NCBI RefSeq assembly: GCF_004770475.1
Contig: NZ_RQHK01000002.1
Location: 272,001 to 336,000 of the forward strand
Reading direction: 5' to 3'
Source of the DNA: Leptospira mtsangambouensis
GTDB taxonomy: Bacteria > Spirochaetota > Leptospiria > Leptospirales > Leptospiraceae
DNA length: 64,000 nt
The position numbers were made by a program, and so were the translations under genes. Positions 1 through 7,898 of this stretch are shown one piece after another. Under the pieces are notes generated by a model. It was given only the letters and a program-made list of their open reading frames with translations. It had not been told where the DNA came from and ran no database searches. Within the stretch, counting starts at the first letter, position 1. The number at the start of each line of letters is the position of its first letter.

Positions 1-1073
1 AAATTCGTTAGTTCTTCTTTTTTGAAAGTTCTTGTATTGATATCGTCAGAAATTTTAGCAACTGTGATCTCCACTTCTTTTTGGATTTCTCTGGCTGCTT
101 GGAATTTATGTTCTTGGATGGCTGGGACACGTAGGTCAGAAACAATCTCCGGCCAAGTGAACATTTTCTTTTTTGCTACAATATAAAACGCAGTAATAGC
201 ATCGGATAACTTTGGTTTTGTGTTTTCTAAGTTGATCGCATAATTCACACCTTCCATGATTTTACTGAGTTTTGGTGTGAGTTTATCATCCATTTTTACA
301 ATGTCTGGAAGATTGGATAAAATAATATCGTTAGCATCGCTTCTCTGCAAAAAACGGACATAGAACATCTGCATTTTAAGAGAACGCTCTAAAAATATAT
401 CAGCGGAAATTTTATCTAAAATCAATGCATCCAATGAGGCAAAAGCATTATAGAATTTATTAAAGTTATTGATGATATTGTAAACTAGGGGAGTCCAAAT
501 CCTCCAACCTTGTTGTTCGGAAACACGAAGGGCTTGGATGGTTGGAATCAGAACATCTTCTTTCATTCCTCGAAATAGTTTTTCTACATTATTGGAAATG
601 GTTGGGTTTCTACCAAAAAGTCCAATGTCGATGGTTCCTGTATCTTTTCCAAATTTGCTGATGGAATTGTTTACACTGCCGGCACCACCACCAAACAAAC
701 CTGCAAGGAGACCACCACCTTGTCTTTGTTCGATGACTCGTTTTTTTGCTGGGTTTTGTTTTTGTTTGGCACTATCGATTGTGACTAAATCGCTAGAACG
801 TTTTGGTTTTGGTTCGGGTGTACTAGTGCGAGAGAGGACTTCTCTTCTTGGTTGTTCTTTTTCGGGAAGTCCGCGGTCGCGACCATCGTCTTTTTTGGGT
901 TTGTTTTTATTTTCATAGTCCTCATCCACTTTGCGAATGAGATCAATCCGAATGAAAACATCATTGGATTTTAAAATGGCTTCATCGATGAGTTGTTGGT
1001 GTTCTGGCGTACGAGTTTTACGATATAAATCGGCAAAAACGCGGTGTGCTTCTGTACGGGAAACCGGAGTCAC
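1..1073 (-). CDS. Leptospira-type hypothetical protein, C-terminus beyond the window
   Basis: The reading frame is open for 357 codons from a GTG at 1073-1071 to the window edge, so the protein is partial. GTG is chosen because AAGGAG lies 5 nt upstream, inside the end of the preceding LolA-like gene, whose stop is 2 nt away; the two genes are probably translationally coupled. The N-terminal ~110 residues are charged and proline-rich, followed by a Gly-rich stretch (GGGLLAGLFGGG) and a mostly helical region with conserved-looking aromatic residues. No signal peptide, membrane helix or known catalytic motif is visible. I do not recognise the family and assign no function. Frame and ribosome site are seen in the sequence; the only contextual clue is that it follows etfBA and a LolA-like gene. 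Confidence 0.75.
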   Translation of the reverse strand, partial: MTPVSRTEAHRVFADLYRKTRTPEHQQLIDEAILKSNDVFIRIDLIRKVDEDYENKNKPKKDDGRDRGLPEKEQPRREVLSRTSTPEPKPKRSSDLVTIDSAKQKQNPAKKRVIEQRQGGGLLAGLFGGGAGSVNNSISKFGKDTGTIDIGLFGRNPTISNNVEKLFRGMKEDVLIPTIQALRVSEQQGWRIWTPLVYNIINNFNKFYNAFASLDALILDKISADIFLERSLKMQMFYVRFLQRSDANDIILSNLPDIVKMDDKLTPKLSKIMEGVNYAINLENTKPKLSDAITAFYIVAKKKMFTWPEIVSDLRVPAIQEHKFQAAREIQKEVEITVAKISDDINTRTFKKEELTN

Positions 1074-1075
1074 AA

Positions 1076-1657
1076 TTACTCCTTTTGGTTGAGAGGGTTC
1101 TCAACAATTTGTGAGCTTGTGGGTGGTTGAAAGTTGAATAGTCCCGTTCCAAGACCAATGTTTGTAGCAATCCCAGAGAAAGCCACTTCAGTAATTTCTT
1201 CGTCGGAACGTTTCATTTTGAGTACACGGGGGAGGTCGTTATCAGAAACAACCAGGATAATTTCATTATACCGTTTGGTATTGGAAGTTAGACGAAAAGT
1301 TCTTCCACTAACTGACACATTTTCATAACCGGAAAGAAGTCCACCAAGGCCACCCGAAACACCTTTCAGGTCTTGTTTGCCTGCAATCGATGAATCTGGA
1401 TTATAAAACCATAAAATTCGTCCATTGGAGGAAATGATCCTTCCATCACTAAATCTGACATGGAGTTGGTTTGGGCTTTTGTAGGAAACGACACCAGTGA
1501 GGCCACCATTGACAGTGACAGAGGCGCGAAAACTTTCTAGGGAATTCATTTTGCCGATGACGGCATTCAAACGATCCCTTCCATCCTCTGCCCAAAGGAT
1601 ACCCGTTTGGACAGAGAAAAGGAGAACAATCGAAAATTTGGGAAGGAAATTCCTCAA
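1076..1657 (-). CDS. LolA-like outer-membrane lipoprotein carrier family protein
   Basis: This 193-residue protein has an N-terminal signal sequence (hydrophobic residues ~8-22 ending near WAED) and then a LolA/LppX-like pattern: alternating beta-strand segments, an early MNSLESFRASVTVNGG stretch and a segment reading the target as RILWFYNPDSS, typical of the LolA fold. LolA carries lipoproteins across the periplasm to the outer membrane. The start appears to be TTG at 1657; no ATG or GTG lies in frame before the signal peptide and no good Shine-Dalgarno is seen, so coupling to the upstream etfA gene (22 nt away) is possible. The family assignment rests on pattern only; it could be a LolA-like protein not devoted to lipoprotein sorting. 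Confidence 0.7.
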   Translation of the reverse strand: MRNFLPKFSIVLLFSVQTGILWAEDGRDRLNAVIGKMNSLESFRASVTVNGGLTGVVSYKSPNQLHVRFSDGRIISSNGRILWFYNPDSSIAGKQDLKGVSGGLGGLLSGYENVSVSGRTFRLTSNTKRYNEIILVVSDNDLPRVLKMKRSDEEITEVAFSGIATNIGLGTGLFNFQPPTSSQIVENPLNQKE

Positions 1658-1679
1658 AGTTTGATGGTTCGTATTGGGA

Positions 1680-2639
1680 TTAACCCAATACTTTTTTGAA
1701 CTCAGAAGTAAGTGCAGGCACTACTTCGAAAAGGTCTGCAACAACACCGTAAGTTGCTACTTTGAAAATAGGAGCATCTCCATCTTTGTTGATGGCAACG
1801 ATGTATTTAGAAGATCCCATACCCGCTAAGTGTTGGATGGCTCCGGAGATACCGCAAGCGATGTAACAGTTAGGGGAGACAGTTTTTCCTGTTTGTCCTA
1901 CTTGGTGGGAGTGAGAAATCCATCCTGCGTCTACAGTCGCACGGGAAGCACCAAGAGCTGCACCAAGAGTGTCAGCCAAGTCTTGGATGATTGGCCAGTT
2001 TTCTGGTCCTTTGATTCCGCGTCCGCCAGATACGATGATAGAAGCATCAGCAAGTTGCACTTTGTTTCCACCAGAAAGATCTTTAGAGATAGACTTAGTT
2101 CTTACTTCACCAGCTGCTGCACCAGATTTTTCTACTGCACCTGCTCCGTCTTTAGGAGTTACTTCTTGTGAGTTAGCACGTACTGTAAAGATTTGAATGT
2201 CAGAAGTGACTTTGAAATTTGCATACGCTTTTCCAGAGTAAATTGGTTTCTTAGCAACCACTTTACCACCGTCAACAGAAAGACCAACCGCATCCGCAAC
2301 GATTCCAGCATTTGCTTTGATCGCTACTCTTGCAGAGTATTCTTTTCCTTGAGCAGAGTGTGGAATTAAAACCACTGCTGGTTTTTTCTCTTGGATGATT
2401 GCAAAAATTCCATTTGCATAACCTTCAGGAGAAAATTCACCAAGGTTTGCACCGATTACTGTATCAGCACCAACCGCTTTCAAATCACCTGCAAACGCAT
2501 CAACGTTTTCAGTAATGACTACTGTATGAACTTTACCACCAATGGAGTCCGCAATTTTTCGAGCTGCAGAAGTGAGTTCTTTTGAGATTTTTTTAAGTTC
2601 GCCGTTTTTTAATTCACCAACTACTAAAACATCAGCCAT
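1680..2639 (-). CDS. etfA: Electron transfer flavoprotein alpha subunit
   Basis: EtfA pairs with EtfB to carry electrons from acyl-CoA dehydrogenases to the quinone pool through ETF:quinone oxidoreductase. The 319-residue length is typical. The C-terminal FAD domain is clear: [50 protein letters not shown] (split motif, residues ~205-265) and the [10 protein letters not shown] segment near residue 285. ATG at 2639 has AAGGAG 6 nt upstream. It lies 10 bp after etfB and is surely co-transcribed. An acyl-CoA dehydrogenase gene at 7899 is a plausible electron donor. Confidence 0.96.
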   Translation of the reverse strand: MADVLVVGELKNGELKKISKELTSAARKIADSIGGKVHTVVITENVDAFAGDLKAVGADTVIGANLGEFSPEGYANGIFAIIQEKKPAVVLIPHSAQGKEYSARVAIKANAGIVADAVGLSVDGGKVVAKKPIYSGKAYANFKVTSDIQIFTVRANSQEVTPKDGAGAVEKSGAAAGEVRTKSISKDLSGGNKVQLADASIIVSGGRGIKGPENWPIIQDLADTLGAALGASRATVDAGWISHSHQVGQTGKTVSPNCYIACGISGAIQHLAGMGSSKYIVAINKDGDAPIFKVATYGVVADLFEVVPALTSEFKKVLG

Positions 2640-2649
2640 GTTCGTCTCC

Positions 2650-3411
2650 TTAGATGACCTTCGCTTCTTCGCGAAGAGCTTTTACAAGTTGAGATGCAAA
2701 ACCTTGTGCATCTGCTGCTTCCAGTTTTCGACCAGCGATACGTGGAGGAGGTGGTTCGAGAGATACAACTTCGAGTTTAGATCCTGTTGCTCCGAGTTCT
2801 TCCGGTTTTTTAACATCTACCGGTTTTTTCTTCGCAGACATGATTCCTTTCAAACTAGGGTATCTTGGTTCGTTCAAACCTTTTTGCGCAGTGACAGCTA
2901 AAGGAGCAGTTGTTTCTACTACTTCAGTTCCACCTTCGATTTCTCTAGTTGCAGTCACTTTGTTTCCGTCAAACTCAAGTTTGAGGGCCATAGCAACGTG
3001 AGGAACATTCAATCTCTCTGCAATTTGAACCACAACTTGTGAACTATCAGTATCGATGGATTGACGACCACCAATCACTACATCTGCGTTTTCAGCTTTG
3101 ATGAGGTTTGCAAGAAGTTCGGAAGTGTATGTAGAGTCAAAAGTTACGTAGTCATCCACTTTTACATGAACAGCTCTGTCTACACCCATTGCGTAGGCAG
3201 TACGAAGTGCTTCTACGGCACGGTCTGGGCCGAGGGACACTGCGATGACTTCTCCACCGCTTTTTTCACGAATTCTAATTCCCTCTTCGATAGCAAATTC
3301 ATCATAAGGAGAGATGATCCATTTTACGCCAGCTTCGTTGATCGATTTGTCGCCGACTTTGATATTGGTTTCCGTGTCCGGAACCTGTTTTACTAGAACA
3401 ACAATTTTCAT
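2650..3411 (-). CDS. etfB: Electron transfer flavoprotein beta subunit
   Basis: EtfB of 253 residues, the usual size. It begins MKIVVLVKQVPDTE and contains the family's AMP-binding region with DRAVEALRTAYAMGVDRAVHV and the GRQSIDTDSSQV loop (residues ~115-127), followed by GLNEPRYPSLKGIMSAKKKP. Together with EtfA it forms the soluble heterodimeric flavoprotein of beta-oxidation. It is the first gene of the etfBA unit; a 9-bp inverted repeat (3420-3455) lies immediately upstream of the start and may control it. AAGGA lies directly next to the ATG and GGGG is 7 nt upstream, so the ribosome site is slightly unusual. Confidence 0.96.
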   Translation of the reverse strand: MKIVVLVKQVPDTETNIKVGDKSINEAGVKWIISPYDEFAIEEGIRIREKSGGEVIAVSLGPDRAVEALRTAYAMGVDRAVHVKVDDYVTFDSTYTSELLANLIKAENADVVIGGRQSIDTDSSQVVVQIAERLNVPHVAMALKLEFDGNKVTATREIEGGTEVVETTAPLAVTAQKGLNEPRYPSLKGIMSAKKKPVDVKKPEELGATGSKLEVVSLEPPPPRIAGRKLEAADAQGFASQLVKALREEAKVI

Positions 3412-3419
3412 TCCTTAAC

Positions 3420-3455
3420 CCCGTTTTCGTGGATTACCTTAGACCAGAAAACGGG
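3420..3455. promoter_or_regulatory. 9-bp inverted repeat before etfB
   Basis: CCCGTTTTC (3420-3428) and GAAAACGGG (3447-3455) are exact reverse complements separated by 18 bp. The left arm ends 8 bp before the etfB start codon on the minus strand. No T-run follows in either direction, so a simple intrinsic terminator is unlikely. It may be an operator for a fatty-acid-type repressor, or an RNA hairpin next to the ribosome site. Pairing is seen directly; the role is inferred. Confidence 0.45.
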
Positions 3456-3478
3456 AGCGAAGTCATAAGGGAAGTAAT

Positions 3479-3778
3479 TTATTCTCGGAAGAAACTGTAT
3501 TTACTCCAATTGTAGGCCCAAATGATCCAGAGAATGACAACAAGGACGTTGGCATCACTTTTGAGGTAAAAGGAAAATCCTAAGGTGAGTGGAAACAGTA
3601 AGAATAGAGAGAAGGCGATGAGAAGGACCAAATTCGGAGTGGATTTCCAGTCTTTTGTGGCCACTTGGATTTGTTCCAGGATACTTTGTTCGGGATTTGG
3701 CACCAATTTTCGAAATCGGAAAGAGTAAAGAAGGACAAAAACCAAAAGTGCAAGCGAATGGATGCAAAGTAACCACAT
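3479..3778 (-). CDS. Small predicted membrane protein
   Basis: A 99-residue protein with three likely membrane segments: residues ~3-20, ~50-70 and ~75-92, separated by a charged cytoplasmic-looking stretch with VPNPEQSILEQIQVATKDW. It is followed at 67 bp by etfB and preceded at 16 bp by the UbiA-like membrane gene, so the pair is probably one transcript. No family is recognised. Two other reading frames overlap this stretch but have poorer composition; the membrane-protein frame is the most credible. Confidence 0.6.
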   Translation of the reverse strand: MWLLCIHSLALLVFVLLYSFRFRKLVPNPEQSILEQIQVATKDWKSTPNLVLLIAFSLFLLFPLTLGFSFYLKSDANVLVVILWIIWAYNWSKYSFFRE

Positions 3779-3794
3779 AAACCCACCCTAAATT

Positions 3795-4625
3795 TTAAGG
3801 AAGTAGGGAGAAGAAAAAAAAGATTTGGGGAAGGAAGAGGGGAAGGTAGGAAAGTTCACAAAGGGACTTAAAGGGAACTCTCTCCATTTTCAGAAATGCA
3901 CAAACACAAAGCCAAAGATAGGTTAGTCCCATCCCGAAAAAAAAAGGGTCTTTGACTTGGCCCTTCGTCCACAAAAAAAGGAGGAAAAAAACTCCCGTTC
4001 CCAAAAGACAAAGTACAACCATCCTTACTTTTTGGGGCTCCAGGTTTTGGATGAGGGTAAAGGTATTTTGCCTTTGGTCAAAGTTTCGGTCCAGATTGTA
4101 GGTAAGGAGGACATTGGCTAAGACATGGAGAAAAAATACAAAGGCCAGTCCATCCATGTTACCAAATGTTTCAAATGGAGCGAGCACCCCGAGTGTATAA
4201 AACCCAGAAACCAAAATTTCTTTAGGGACTGGTGACACAGCTTTTACAACCAAACCAAGACAAAATAAAAAGGAAAGGAGGAGGGGAAGGTGTTCCCAAA
4301 GAAAGGTAAATTCATAAAGGATACCAGCAAATAGGGAAACCAAAATAAGAAGGAAAATGACAATAACGATTGTTCGTTGGTGTTTTTTGTAGAAAGTTCC
4401 TCTTTCTGAAAGAGGTTCCGTTTCTCGTCGAGAATCCCATAAATGATCGGCCAAATACAAAGTCCAAACAGAACATAGATAAAACAAGAGTAGGGTGGGG
4501 GTTAGGTTTTGGTTTCGATACAAAGAGAAAAAAGAAAGGTTGGCCATTAGGGAGATTAGGATGTCCCAAGCAAGAAAGGAGGAGAGTTTTCCCGTTCGAA
4601 TGATGAATTCGTTTTGGAACATCAT
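3795..4625 (-). CDS. UbiA-like polytopic membrane protein (putative prenyltransferase)
   Basis: A 276-residue protein with about eight hydrophobic helices. Two DxxxD motifs lie in hydrophilic loops: DHLWD at residues 60-64 (followed by SRRE) and DRNFD at 179-183 (followed by QRQ). Paired Asp-rich loops are the hallmark of UbiA-superfamily intramembrane prenyltransferases, which bind Mg-prenyl diphosphate between them. The overall sequence is otherwise diverged, and the Asn that normally precedes the first motif is absent (YLADHLWD). It may therefore be a distant member with unknown acceptor. The next gene downstream is a small membrane protein. Start at the first of two ATG codons is uncertain by one residue. 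Confidence 0.6.
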   Translation of the reverse strand: MMFQNEFIIRTGKLSSFLAWDILISLMANLSFFSLYRNQNLTPTLLLFYLCSVWTLYLADHLWDSRRETEPLSERGTFYKKHQRTIVIVIFLLILVSLFAGILYEFTFLWEHLPLLLSFLFCLGLVVKAVSPVPKEILVSGFYTLGVLAPFETFGNMDGLAFVFFLHVLANVLLTYNLDRNFDQRQNTFTLIQNLEPQKVRMVVLCLLGTGVFFLLFLWTKGQVKDPFFFGMGLTYLWLCVCAFLKMERVPFKSLCELSYLPLFLPQIFFFFSLLP

Positions 4626-4687
4626 TCATTGATACGAACAGATTCTAATTTGGCAAAGAGAAAATTCCCTTGCCATGAAAACTTTCA

Positions 4688-6055
4688 GTGATGGAATGTC
4701 TGCCTATGTTCCCCTCCCTAATCAAAGCCATTCGTTCTGTGTACTGCATCCGAGATCAATTTCCCAAATATATGTCGGAGCTTCTTTTCCAAGAGGAACA
4801 AATGGGGGCTTTGTTTGCGGTTCGGTTTCGGTATGTGATCGGAGTGGCTCTCGTTGCCAGTGCAGTTGCCAATCTTAGTAATACCGATTCTGTATATGGA
4901 TATTTGGTCAATTATGTAGCAATTGCATTTTATTTTATTAATACATTCGTTCATGCTCAAATTCTAAAAAAGAGTCGTGGGCATTGGAAAACAAAGTATG
5001 ATTATATTAGTTTGTTTATTGATAACTTACTGATTACGGTTACCATTTTTAATTGGTACATTTTAAAAGGAGAAGGAAATCCAAACTTCCTTGTCAAAAC
5101 TCCTTTGGTTGTATTTTATCTTTTACCACTTTCTTTGAGTTTATTCCAATACCGATTTTCTCTCGTAAACTTTTCTTTCATTTGTTTTTTATTCAGTTAC
5201 TACGGATTTTTGGTTTATGCACTTGTGGATAAAAATTCGGTCAGTAGTTATGATTGGCATAATTATGTTCTCGGAGACCAAATCATTTTATCCGATGCTT
5301 CCGTAACCAAACCCACTGTTTATTTGATTTTGGTCTTTGCCATTTCCTATGCAATCTTTCGAAGCCTTCGTATGTTATTAAAATTTGCTGCGGCCGAGTC
5401 ACAAAAAACAACCTTATCTCGTTATTTTTCCCCTGACCTAGTTTCGGAAATTGTATCCGAACCAGAAGTGATCGCCAAAGGCAGGCGCCAAAAAGTAACA
5501 ATTCTTTTTAGCGATATCCGAGGGTTCACTCAATTTTCAGAACCAATGGATCCAGAAGCCCTTTCTGTTTTTTTAACAGAATTTCGTCGTAGGATGGTAA
5601 GAGCCATTTTTAAACATAGCGGGAGTTTGGATAAATTCATTGGAGATGCTGTGATGGCAACCTTTGGCACACCCTCTCCATCAGAAAAACCAGGAGAGGA
5701 TTCAGAAAATGCAGTCCTTGCCGCCAAGTTTATGTTAGATGAATTAAATCAATGGAACCAAGAACGAACCAGGGCAGGGGAATCGGAGGTTAAGATTGGA
5801 ATTGGAATTCATACAGGCGAAGTTTTTTGCGGAAGTATTGGATCAGAAGAGAGGATGGAATACACTGTGATTGGAGATACGGTGAACACAGCCTCTCGGA
5901 TTGAGTCGACCTGTAAAGATTTGGGAGTTAACTTTTTAATTTCAGAAGCAGTTTGGTTGGAGATTGGTTCTCCAGCCGGTTGGGACAAAAAGGAACTTGT
6001 GACTCTTTCTGGAAGAGAACAAAAAATTCATCTTTATGCACCAAGTGGATCTTAG
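4688..6055 (+). CDS. Membrane-bound class III adenylate cyclase
   Basis: A 455-residue protein with an N-terminal half of about six membrane helices and a C-terminal class III cyclase domain (~residues 265-430). Catalytic residues are complete: metal-binding Asp276 in LFSDIRGF and Asp320 in KFIGDAVMATFG, and transition-state Asn400 and Arg404 in GDTVNTASR. The substrate pair appears to be Lys316 and Thr393, as in cyanobacterial-type adenylate cyclases, so the product is probably cAMP. A short signalling helix (AESQKTTLSRYFSPDLV) links the membrane part to the cyclase. The GTG at 4688, the ATG at 4691 and a later ATG at 4706 are all possible starts; none has a good ribosome site. Its stop overlaps the convergent next gene by 4 bp. 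Two cNMP-binding proteins occur at 17.3-19.0 kb. Confidence 0.88.
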   Translation: MMECLPMFPSLIKAIRSVYCIRDQFPKYMSELLFQEEQMGALFAVRFRYVIGVALVASAVANLSNTDSVYGYLVNYVAIAFYFINTFVHAQILKKSRGHWKTKYDYISLFIDNLLITVTIFNWYILKGEGNPNFLVKTPLVVFYLLPLSLSLFQYRFSLVNFSFICFLFSYYGFLVYALVDKNSVSSYDWHNYVLGDQIILSDASVTKPTVYLILVFAISYAIFRSLRMLLKFAAAESQKTTLSRYFSPDLVSEIVSEPEVIAKGRRQKVTILFSDIRGFTQFSEPMDPEALSVFLTEFRRRMVRAIFKHSGSLDKFIGDAVMATFGTPSPSEKPGEDSENAVLAAKFMLDELNQWNQERTRAGESEVKIGIGIHTGEVFCGSIGSEERMEYTVIGDTVNTASRIESTCKDLGVNFLISEAVWLEIGSPAGWDKKELVTLSGREQKIHLYAPSGS

Positions 6056-7524
6056 GAGGCCATGTTGATTTTATAAACGGCTTCGTGAAGAGCGGGATTG
6101 AGTTCTGGATCGATGATATAAATCACACGAGATGTCCCTGCTTGTAAGGCCAAATCCATAATGGCTTTTCTACGATCGATTTTAATGCTATGCAAATCAA
6201 AATCAGCAATTTTGAATTTGTTTCCTTTCTGAAACACTGGATTGATGCTACAAATTCTTTGGAGTTTGGGTCTTGTTTGGTAACGACCCACATCCAAAAC
6301 AAGACAAATATCAAAATGAGCTCTTCTTTCAGAATCCACGGAAGCGGTGATGACAAAGTCACCAAAGTTCACAATGTTTTCGTTGTTGGTGAGAGAACTT
6401 CCCACATAATCCAAAAGATGTCTGATGTTTTTATTGCTATAAGAGAAAAAAGAATCATTTAAAATCATCTTAAGAGCTGTAGATGATTTGAATGCTGGTC
6501 TCCAAGGTTGGTTGGAAGTAAGAGAAGCATATTCACTTGCCAAAGAAAGGATGGCTATGTCTTCTTCGAAACTTGCAGAAGTTACATTGTTCTCTTGTAA
6601 GTGAAGTTGGAGTTCTATGTCCTGGATGATTCTTTCTTTCCCAACTTCTTTGTTATATTTGTCACGAACTGACATGAGTTTGGTGAAAAGTGATCTTGGA
6701 TCGGGAAAATTATTATTCACCCCATTGCCACGGTAGGGTCTGTGGTGATTTAAAATTAAAGTACGAACATGGGATTCAATTTCTGGCGCAGGAAGAGTCA
6801 TTAGATAACTGATGATAGGATGTTGTTGGACAACCGTGTATTCTTCTTTGGTCAGTTTGGGATTGTTTTTGATATCCAATCGGGAATATCCTACATCCGC
6901 TAAGTAACTTGCCATCATAAGACTCAAATGGTCTTTTTTGTTGGATTCTTCTTTGCCTTCGTTGACAATCTTTTTTGTGCGAACTTTCATCCCCATAGCC
7001 ACTACGGTGCGTTTGGTCATCAGTTCTGATTCAACAGAAACTCCAGCTACCCCAAGGATTTCTAAAATATTAAAAATTCCAAGTTCATAGTCGGGATTAC
7101 TTGTGAAGTCGGTCAGAAGTTCATTGACCGAGTTTTGTACGAACACGGCTTGTTCTGAGGAAAAGGATGTTTTTCGAAGGTCTTCAATGAGGGCTTGGGA
7201 TTGTTTGGCAAACCTGGCTGTTTTTTCTTGGTCGAATAATTTAGTGGTTCGGCCTGGTTCTAAAAAATGGCCCCCATTCATTTGTTGTTTGGTTTTTTTA
7301 AGTTCGGAAATGAGGAAATAAACCCCTTGCATTTCAAACTTTAGGAGTTTTCCGAAATCTGCTTCAGTGGGATTTCTTTTTTTATGAATGAGGATTTGTC
7401 CGTCTTTATTGTAAAGATCGAGAGGGATGTTATTGTTTTTACGAAAACTATTTAAAGATTCTTCGGTTAACTCAAATTTGGCGAGCTTCTCTCTAGGTAC
7501 TATGTTTGTATCGTTAGTGCTCAT
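6052..7524 (-). CDS. Degenerate HD-GYP-like domain protein
   Basis: A 490-residue soluble protein. Its middle (residues ~200-290) resembles an HD-GYP phosphodiesterase: MMASYLADVGYSRLD, then PKLTKEEYTVVQQHPIISY and LILNHHRPYRGNG. In active enzymes the first segment reads LLHDIGK and the last HHERxDGxGYP. Here the His of the HD pair is Ala, the Lys after Gly is Tyr, and the GYP signature is replaced by GNGV, while the HP and HH histidines remain. It is therefore probably a non-catalytic cyclic-di-GMP or protein-interaction module. The C-terminal ~130 residues form a separate domain of unknown type. The gene converges on the adenylate cyclase with a 4-bp overlap. Confidence 0.75.
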   Translation of the reverse strand: MSTNDTNIVPREKLAKFELTEESLNSFRKNNNIPLDLYNKDGQILIHKKRNPTEADFGKLLKFEMQGVYFLISELKKTKQQMNGGHFLEPGRTTKLFDQEKTARFAKQSQALIEDLRKTSFSSEQAVFVQNSVNELLTDFTSNPDYELGIFNILEILGVAGVSVESELMTKRTVVAMGMKVRTKKIVNEGKEESNKKDHLSLMMASYLADVGYSRLDIKNNPKLTKEEYTVVQQHPIISYLMTLPAPEIESHVRTLILNHHRPYRGNGVNNNFPDPRSLFTKLMSVRDKYNKEVGKERIIQDIELQLHLQENNVTSASFEEDIAILSLASEYASLTSNQPWRPAFKSSTALKMILNDSFFSYSNKNIRHLLDYVGSSLTNNENIVNFGDFVITASVDSERRAHFDICLVLDVGRYQTRPKLQRICSINPVFQKGNKFKIADFDLHSIKIDRRKAIMDLALQAGTSRVIYIIDPELNPALHEAVYKINMAS

Positions 7525-7711
7525 TGTAATTTTTGCTTATATGACGAAAGTTATTTCCAGATGTTATGGTGATGTTTTAATAGAATCGATAAAAAGTAAA
7601 TCATTCCTTAGAATTTAATATTACTTTTTGATTTATAAGAATTTTCTATTAGGGCATTTACTAGTTCTTAGTAGTGATACTATTACCCGATGTAGTTTCT
7701 GTATTAACTTA

Positions 7712-7724
7712 ACACAAGTTGTGT
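7712..7724. promoter_or_regulatory. 13-bp palindrome, candidate operator
   Basis: ACACAA-G-TTGTGT is a perfect 6-1-6 palindrome in the gap upstream of the acyl-CoA dehydrogenase gene. Compact odd-centred palindromes of this kind are typical TetR- or GntR-type operators. The symmetry is seen; the regulator is unknown. Confidence 0.4.
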
Positions 7725-7853
7725 CAATGTTCTCACGACAAAATAACTTTTGTTAGCGGAAATGAGATTTATACTTTGATTTTCTGTTTTGATTCCCTAA
7801 AAAACTGTTCGTTTTTGTAGCGAATTCAATCTTACTTAGGCAATTCCCTTTGG

Positions 7854-7890
7854 TTTTTTCGTTTACAGGCTCAGGAAAAGTACGAAAAAA
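7854..7890. repeat. 9-bp inverted repeat next to the acyl-CoA dehydrogenase start
   Basis: TTTTTTCGT (7854-7862) and ACGAAAAAA (7882-7890) are exact reverse complements with a 19-bp spacer; the right arm ends 8 bp before the ATG at 7899. The mRNA could form a hairpin that hides the leader, which has no clear Shine-Dalgarno close to the start. Whether it acts as operator, RNA element or neither cannot be told. Confidence 0.35.
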
Positions 7891-7898
7891 TTATCTCC

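Larger units (their letters stand above)
7525..7898. other. Divergent intergenic region with several inverted repeats
   Basis: This 374-bp gap separates the minus-strand HD-GYP-like gene from the plus-strand acyl-CoA dehydrogenase. No coding sequence is supported. It contains three symmetric elements: AAAAAGTAA/TTACTTTTT arms at 7591-7599 and 7621-7629, the compact palindrome ACACAA-G-TTGTGT at 7712-7724, and TTTTTTCGT/ACGAAAAAA arms at 7854-7862 and 7882-7890. A weak sigma-70-like -10 (TATACT) lies near 7772. The density of dyads suggests regulated divergent promoters. Confidence 0.55.
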
